Below are positions 58,511 through 64,000 of a DNA stretch of 64,000 nucleotides, one piece after another. A model generated the notes under the pieces. It was not told the origin of the DNA, ran no database searches, and saw only the letters and a list, made by a program, of their open reading frames with translations. Numbering within the stretch: the first letter of the stretch is position 1; the number at the start of each line of letters is the position of its first letter. The position numbers and the translations under genes are program-made. The stretch is from Heliocidaris tuberculata (Eukaryota > Echinodermata > Echinoidea > Camarodonta > Echinometridae): positions 14,547,468 to 14,611,467 of the forward strand of contig CM046847.1 of NCBI GenBank assembly GCA_025618425.1. The letters are read 5' to 3'.

Positions 58511-60995
58511 GAAGCCATTACTATTCCTATCATCATAGGCGATCGTGAACTTTAGCACTTGAAAATATCACTTGGTCTGACCCGTTGCCGGATGGCTGTT
58601 TTACTGACTGTTTTCAAGCTATTACGTATTCCTTGCGTTTATCATGATACCTTTAATTCAACCGCTGGATAGAAACTGGGGTATAACGGGTGATTCATAA
58701 TTTTAATTTTGGTCTGGTTTAAAAGATCGTTTGGGGAATAGAGATAATCATAAGTCCGTCAGGTCAACTCCATGATATCGAGATCTTTATCTACCAGACT
58801 GAGTAGGCTAGACAACTCATCTGCCTTGTTCAGTGTACTCAAACATGAGACCTCGTTATATGATACGGATGATTGTTGGCTATGATAGTGATGACAATCA
58901 TGATTTTAAACGAAGTACCACCTGCTTTGCCAACTCATTTCCTTGTATTTATGTTTTATATACTCTAAAGAATTTTACAATATTATTTTGCAATGCCATA
59001 CATGTCAAATAGAGAAACTTTATTTTATTTTGAAGTTTCCTTGCAGACCTCATTGTGATTTATATTCGTTTGATGTTTGTTTTATTATAAACTGAACATT
59101 ATTACTGAATTATTATTTATTATGAACTGGATATTTTAATTTCATCAGATTATCAGCTTTTTAATTAATATGTTCTGATATTCAACGTTGTTACAATACA
59201 AATTATCATACATTTCATATATCATAGATTTGTGCCTCTAATTAAACATTTTTGAATGATAGCCATGATGAGACTTGAAGTCAAGACAACGAATTTTCGA
59301 ATTTGGTATGGGAATCAATAAGGCATGAGAAAAACATCTGATTTTGAAAAATTCCAGTCGCAAATTGAGTGACTCTAGGTCTTGAGGTGGCCAAATGCAC
59401 AGATCCTTTCCCTCCCCCTATAGCCATGGGGGATTTCGCAACAGTTATGAACATAATTTATATCCAATCCCCTTTTTTGTTAATCTTATAATCAAGTCTT
59501 AGAAAGAAAAAAAAAAGCATTTTACCATTCGAGTTTGAGAGGTAGACTACAATGTGTCCTGCAATATGCAAATGGATTGACCCCTTGCGGACGATATCCG
59601 CTATTATTAATTATGAGTAATATGGGGGACTTTCCACAAGCTGTCCACTGCAGCACCAGAAGCTAATGATATGTCCAAAATTGATAACGCATATTATGAT
59701 AATAATTTATTAATACACCACAAAAAAGGATTGGTGATTTTCAGCCAAGAAATTATTGTCTTCAATTGATTTAAGGATCTCGACTGTACACTGTATTGGT
59801 TATTTTGAAAATTAATTTCAGTCCGGCGTAATTCATATCGAAGCTAACTTGGCAAAAGTAAGAGGTTTTAATTAGTTCTGAACGAATTAACCAAACTGAT
59901 TAGCTATTGGAACATAATCTTGGCCAGAGATCCCCTATGACGTCACTTTAAAGTGATCAATCCATCATGAGTGGCAGAATAGCCCTTACTAATAACATCA
60001 AGAAAAATGTGAAAAGAAGAAAAAGAAGAAGGATGGGGAGGAGGGGGGGGGGGGGAGAATGAGCAATCCGTAAACGATATTCATACAGTCGACTGATTCT
60101 CTATATAAATAATGGAACAATTATTACTGAAGGTATCGATCAGCTATATTTTAATTTACATTCCGTAAGTCGTTAATCCTCTATCATATTGTCCTTCGGA
60201 TATGATTACTATTGATGCTCCCATGGTAATTGACTCTGATATACTTTGTCCAGTCGTGGTGAAGCGATATGGGAGCACGGGCGTCACGTGCCCTCCACTA
60301 ATCTAATGAGAGAGGGAAAAAAAAGGGGGAAAGATAATGGAAGAAAATAAAATGAAGGTGGAAAGAAGGGCGAGAAAAAAAGATGATAGGACAATCTCCC
60401 ACACCCTCCCCTAATCGCTAGCCCTGTTAACTCGCACGTCATTAAATGAGTAAGACCGTTGCCCTCTGATGGTGCCGATGCCCCACCCCCCCCCCCCTTC
60501 AATATCTGGATCGACCCGTGTCACGCCACTGATTTCCAGTATAACAACTAAAATCAACAACAAATGTTTTAATCCCCTAACGTGTTCATGTATAGTGTAA
60601 CTAAATTAGAGCCGTCCAGCGAAAACAAATTATCTCCCCCTAACCATCGTCCCCAAGATACATAACCAAGTCTTCTTTGTATTTTGATTATCCAAACTCT
60701 CTCGGGCATTCAAGTCCTGTGAATGGTGGAGAGGACCACAAGAGATCAAAATAGATTCAGACACCCACGATTAGTTCCTTATTGATGCCTCCCAGAATAG
60801 TCAGAATACAGTGGCGTCCTACACGGTCAATATCTCTACGGCAACTATAAATTACTCAACTCTATAATGGTACATTAACTGGACATCCCAGAATTAAATG
60901 TTCATGAAAAATACGGAAATTAGCTAGCTAATCCACAAGTCAATGTCCATTTTTTTACCCAACTGGGTCGCTTATTAGAGCCTTCAGCGTATTGG
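58511..60995. other. No gene recognised
   Basis: AT-rich. G/C runs near 60043-60055 and 60486-60498. CACGCCACTG near 60528 and GGGCGTCACGTGCCC near 60280 may be ends of a poly-G element. Confidence 0.5.
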
Positions 60996-61284
60996 GGCCT
61001 GTATTCCACAAACTGCTTATGTAAGATTAAGCAAGAAATTTATGCAAATTGCTTTAGACTGTTTTGCATTACTTTCCCGTAACTAGGAAAGTGATAAAAG
61101 GGCCTGTATTCCATAATCTGCTCTCGTAAAATTGAGCAAAAAATTCAGCAAATTGTTTTACACTTCTTTGTGTCACTTTCTTGTAGCCTGACGCACTGCG
61201 CAGAGTAGTAAATGAATCAACAACAACCTTTCTGAAATAAAAACGGATATATATATACATGTGTTATATGAATAAATAAATAAA

Positions 61285-61354
<70 letters not shown>

Positions 61355-61376
61355 CTTAATCTTACATAAGCAGTGT
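60996..61376. mobile_element. MITE with internal duplication and (AT)n
   Basis: CTGCTTATGTAAGATTAAGCAA (61013 on) is mirrored at the right by TTGCTTAATCTTACATAAGCAG (to 61373). The leading GGGCCTGTATTCCA segment is duplicated about 107 bp downstream (60996 and 61102) with about 80% similarity by eye. An (AT)n array fills 61290-61349. Confidence 0.7.
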
Positions 61377-63911
61377 ATATTTAAATTTGATGATGATTAG
61401 GTGGGCGGAAATAATAAACGTAAATAGAAAAGGGCTTCAAATGTTGTGTATACCAAAAAAATTTACCGAAACCTGTTTAGTGTGAAATTAAGATTTGTGA
61501 CGAATAACGACCATTTCATCCATACAATCTCGATATATCTTCTTTTTGGGTGGAATCATTCTCCATGTCTTTGCAATAACACCTTCTCATTAATGTAGCC
61601 TAAAATTTATCTTAGGTAAGCAAAAAGGCCGTTTCATTACCCCAATTTTCTGAGGGTTTAACTAGACCGACATTGTGGGTATCATATGCTGTCCGTCTCA
61701 TGGGATGAGGTCTATCTTCTTCACATCTTTCCGTCGGTTCATTTTACCAAACATGAACAAGATGAATGATTGTCAAACGACAATTAATCTGAATATTTGG
61801 ACCTCCTACCAAACACACAATCACCAACATCCACACCACACAAAAACCCACAGTATAGACATATAGTAATACATAGAGAGTATAGAAATAGAAAGGGTAA
61901 AGTTTGCATGTCCTTCTTGGATTCCCTATCGTGAACACATGTAATACGTGACCTTACGAGGCTCTTGCCCCGATAATCCCTCATTTTAACGGGAAACCTT
62001 ACAACAGGCTGTAAGCAGGTAAGAGAAAGTGAATTATCTTGTCAGTATGCATTCAAACTTATACCTTCCGACGTTCCAGTATAAAAAGATACATACCGAA
62101 AATCGAGGCCATTTTTCCCTATTTGTGGATATATCACTTTGATATCATTAGTCGTGTTTTAATAATACAGTTCCTGTAAGCTGAGAGAATGACAATTGTC
62201 ATGCATGTAGGCCTCTACTTTTACACAGTGTTAGTGCCCTTCTGACTCTCGGGAGATATTTCATAATAACAGAACTGAGAAGTCATTGCATGGACCAACA
62301 TCAGTGTATCGTGCTTTTAATTGTTTCGACATTTTTAGCAACTTTACGTATTATTTTTGTAATGTTGATGATTCAAAAGTCTTACTATGGAACATTGTTC
62401 CTACGAAATGCATAATCAACAATGCGGAAAGACTTCTACATGATTTCTAGTTTAATTCACAATGGAAAATGCATGAACTGTAATATGTTGAATGTTAATT
62501 CATATTAAAGAGGAAGTTCACCATGGTATTTAGTTGGTTCTAGTAAAAGCACAAAAATGAGAGAAGCTGATCGGTGAACGTTTGATGAAATCCAATTAAA
62601 AATAATAAAATTATTATTATTTCTTTTGTAAGTTGTGATCAATCAAACGCAAGTTAGCAACTCCGTTTACTTTTCGAGCATCTCTCTCATTTACTTTGTT
62701 CTGAAATTTTCATAAAATTGATTAAAAAAAAAATTTTTGATGAAAGATTAGATCTTTTTCTTACAGCGGTTGTTGAAGAACATATATGTATGTAATAAAT
62801 GTATTTAAGTTGCATGTATGAAAAGATATTTTCTTTACAGGAAATGGAAATGAATGCTTTCTTAGTGTAGGGCAAGTGGAGTTGTTTGCGTTTGATCAAT
62901 TACAAGTTGAAAAATTCAAAGCTTAGTTATTTTCTATCGGATTTTCCCAAACTTTCGGTTTTTCCCCCATTTTCGTGTGTTTTTTTTTAATTTGAAAAAA
63001 ACAACAACAAAAAAACACCCAACTTAATATTAGGGTCGACCTCCCCTTTAAGTGTATGATCTTTTGGCTCGTGCATACGTTTAATATATTTTAAGGTGTG
63101 AAGTATTACGAGATGTTATGTAACAATCCTTACGGGGTAGGAAATAGCTCGATCCGAATGATGACACCAACTTTATATAGGGATAGTCCCAGGAGTGGCG
63201 GCTGCATGGTTCGTTATTAGCCCTTGTGTTTCGTTATTAGCCCTTGTGTTTCATGACAGTATGAAGATATCAACTTGGTAGTTAATCTGTATCATTCATT
63301 CCAACCTCAATCATCCATGAGAAACTCCTTGGTATATTGGTATCATAAGTGCATCCTATTTCTTTTTTTCTTTTCCCCCCATCTTCTTCTTCTTTTTTCC
63401 GGGGGGGGGGGGGGGCTCTGCACCTCAGGTACTGCGCTTCAGAGTTCCAATCAATCGACCATTGTTTGCATCCGTCCAAACGTACAATTGATGCAATCAA
63501 ACAATTCTTTTCAATTAAATTTATAGAATAATAGTTGAGACTACAATGAGAGTAAATTAGCTAGGTAATCATGTCACAACTCTATCATGCACTGTGCAGC
63601 CGCACATAAAAATTTATCGGAGAACAGGAATAGGCATTATCTTGTACAAAACGATACTTTGAGTCTAAGAGATAAAAAAATATTTCCAAGAAATTATTAG
63701 TTTAATAATTCAAGTGTGTTTCCTTATGCTGATATCACTAATGGTAAATGTGATATAATAATATCTCATAAAACTGAGATATCTTTGGGAGATTGCTTGT
63801 CAAATACATTGCAATATTATATTTCAGCAATTTTCAATTGTTAATAGGTCGCACTTCAACACAGATATAGCGGTATATTATAAGGAAAGTTATAGTGTAA
63901 GGAAATAACAA
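61377..63911. other. No gene recognised
   Basis: AT-rich. Includes a perfect two-unit 20-bp direct repeat (CGTTATTAGCCCTTGTGTTT, 63212-63251) and a G run (63401-63414). No exon is supported. Confidence 0.5.
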
Positions 63912-64000
63912 TTTCAAAAGGGAGGACAGCTTTGGCGAGCTTTGATTTAAGGCTAAGCAACCATTATTCTCTCATTTCCTTTCGAATCATACATACATAT
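63912..64000 (+). mobile_element. SINE body, 5'-truncated, runs off window
   Basis: TTTCAAAAGGGAGGACAGC, then GAGCTTTGATTTAAG and TTATTCTCTCATTTC, matches the tRNA-unrelated body of the SINE at 29315-29520 from position 29404 on. It ends in a CATACATAT tail and lacks the tRNA head. Confidence 0.7.

Overview
The window is AT-rich, repeat-laden, intron-containing DNA from an animal. An echinoderm or a close invertebrate deuterostome is the most likely source. The grounds are an alpha-1-adrenergic-type receptor interrupted by an intron at the end of TM6, as in vertebrate alpha-1 receptor genes, and a dense population of short inverted-repeat elements, tRNA-derived SINEs, CR1/L2-type LINEs and long poly-G/poly-C runs. 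The assignment is an inference; no species can be named from the sequence alone.

Two multi-exon host genes are well supported. (1) Plus strand, 10991-17275: an alpha-1-adrenergic-receptor-like GPCR of 621 codons. Exon 1 (coding 11056-12031) carries TM1-TM6 and exon 2 (16386-17275) carries TM7 and a long cytoplasmic tail ending in a PDZ-type motif. The 4.35-kb phase-1 intron holds several inverted-repeat elements and a LINE remnant. (2) Minus strand, 32380 down to 26438: a four-exon, 495-codon tandem-C2 protein (synaptotagmin-like/TC2N-like) whose reading frame is continuous across all three introns. Its introns contain SINEs, foldback elements and (AT)n arrays.

The rest is repetitive or shows no recognisable gene. 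1-10990: no gene, poly-G mobile elements and a 43-bp minisatellite. 17319-19500: a degenerate tandem array starting 43 bases after the receptor stop codon. 21556-23038: a 1.5-kb foldback element with internal 198-bp repeats. 23264-24436: a hairpin, a CAT array and a short palindromic element. 33199-37260: short transposon-like elements, one inserted in a SINE. 41333-41892: a CpG-rich palindromic element. 43104-44320: small palindromic elements, 37-bp repeats and microsatellites. 48430-52480: a 5'-truncated but otherwise intact CR1/L2-type LINE encoding PHD finger, endonuclease and reverse transcriptase. 52949-64000: more short elements and SINEs, no host gene seen.

Nothing suggests that the two host genes work in one pathway; they are convergent neighbours about 9 kb apart at their 3' ends. 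No new multi-gene system is evident. The most unusual content is structural: foldback elements with internal tandem repeats, the array downstream of the receptor, and the density of poly-G/C runs.
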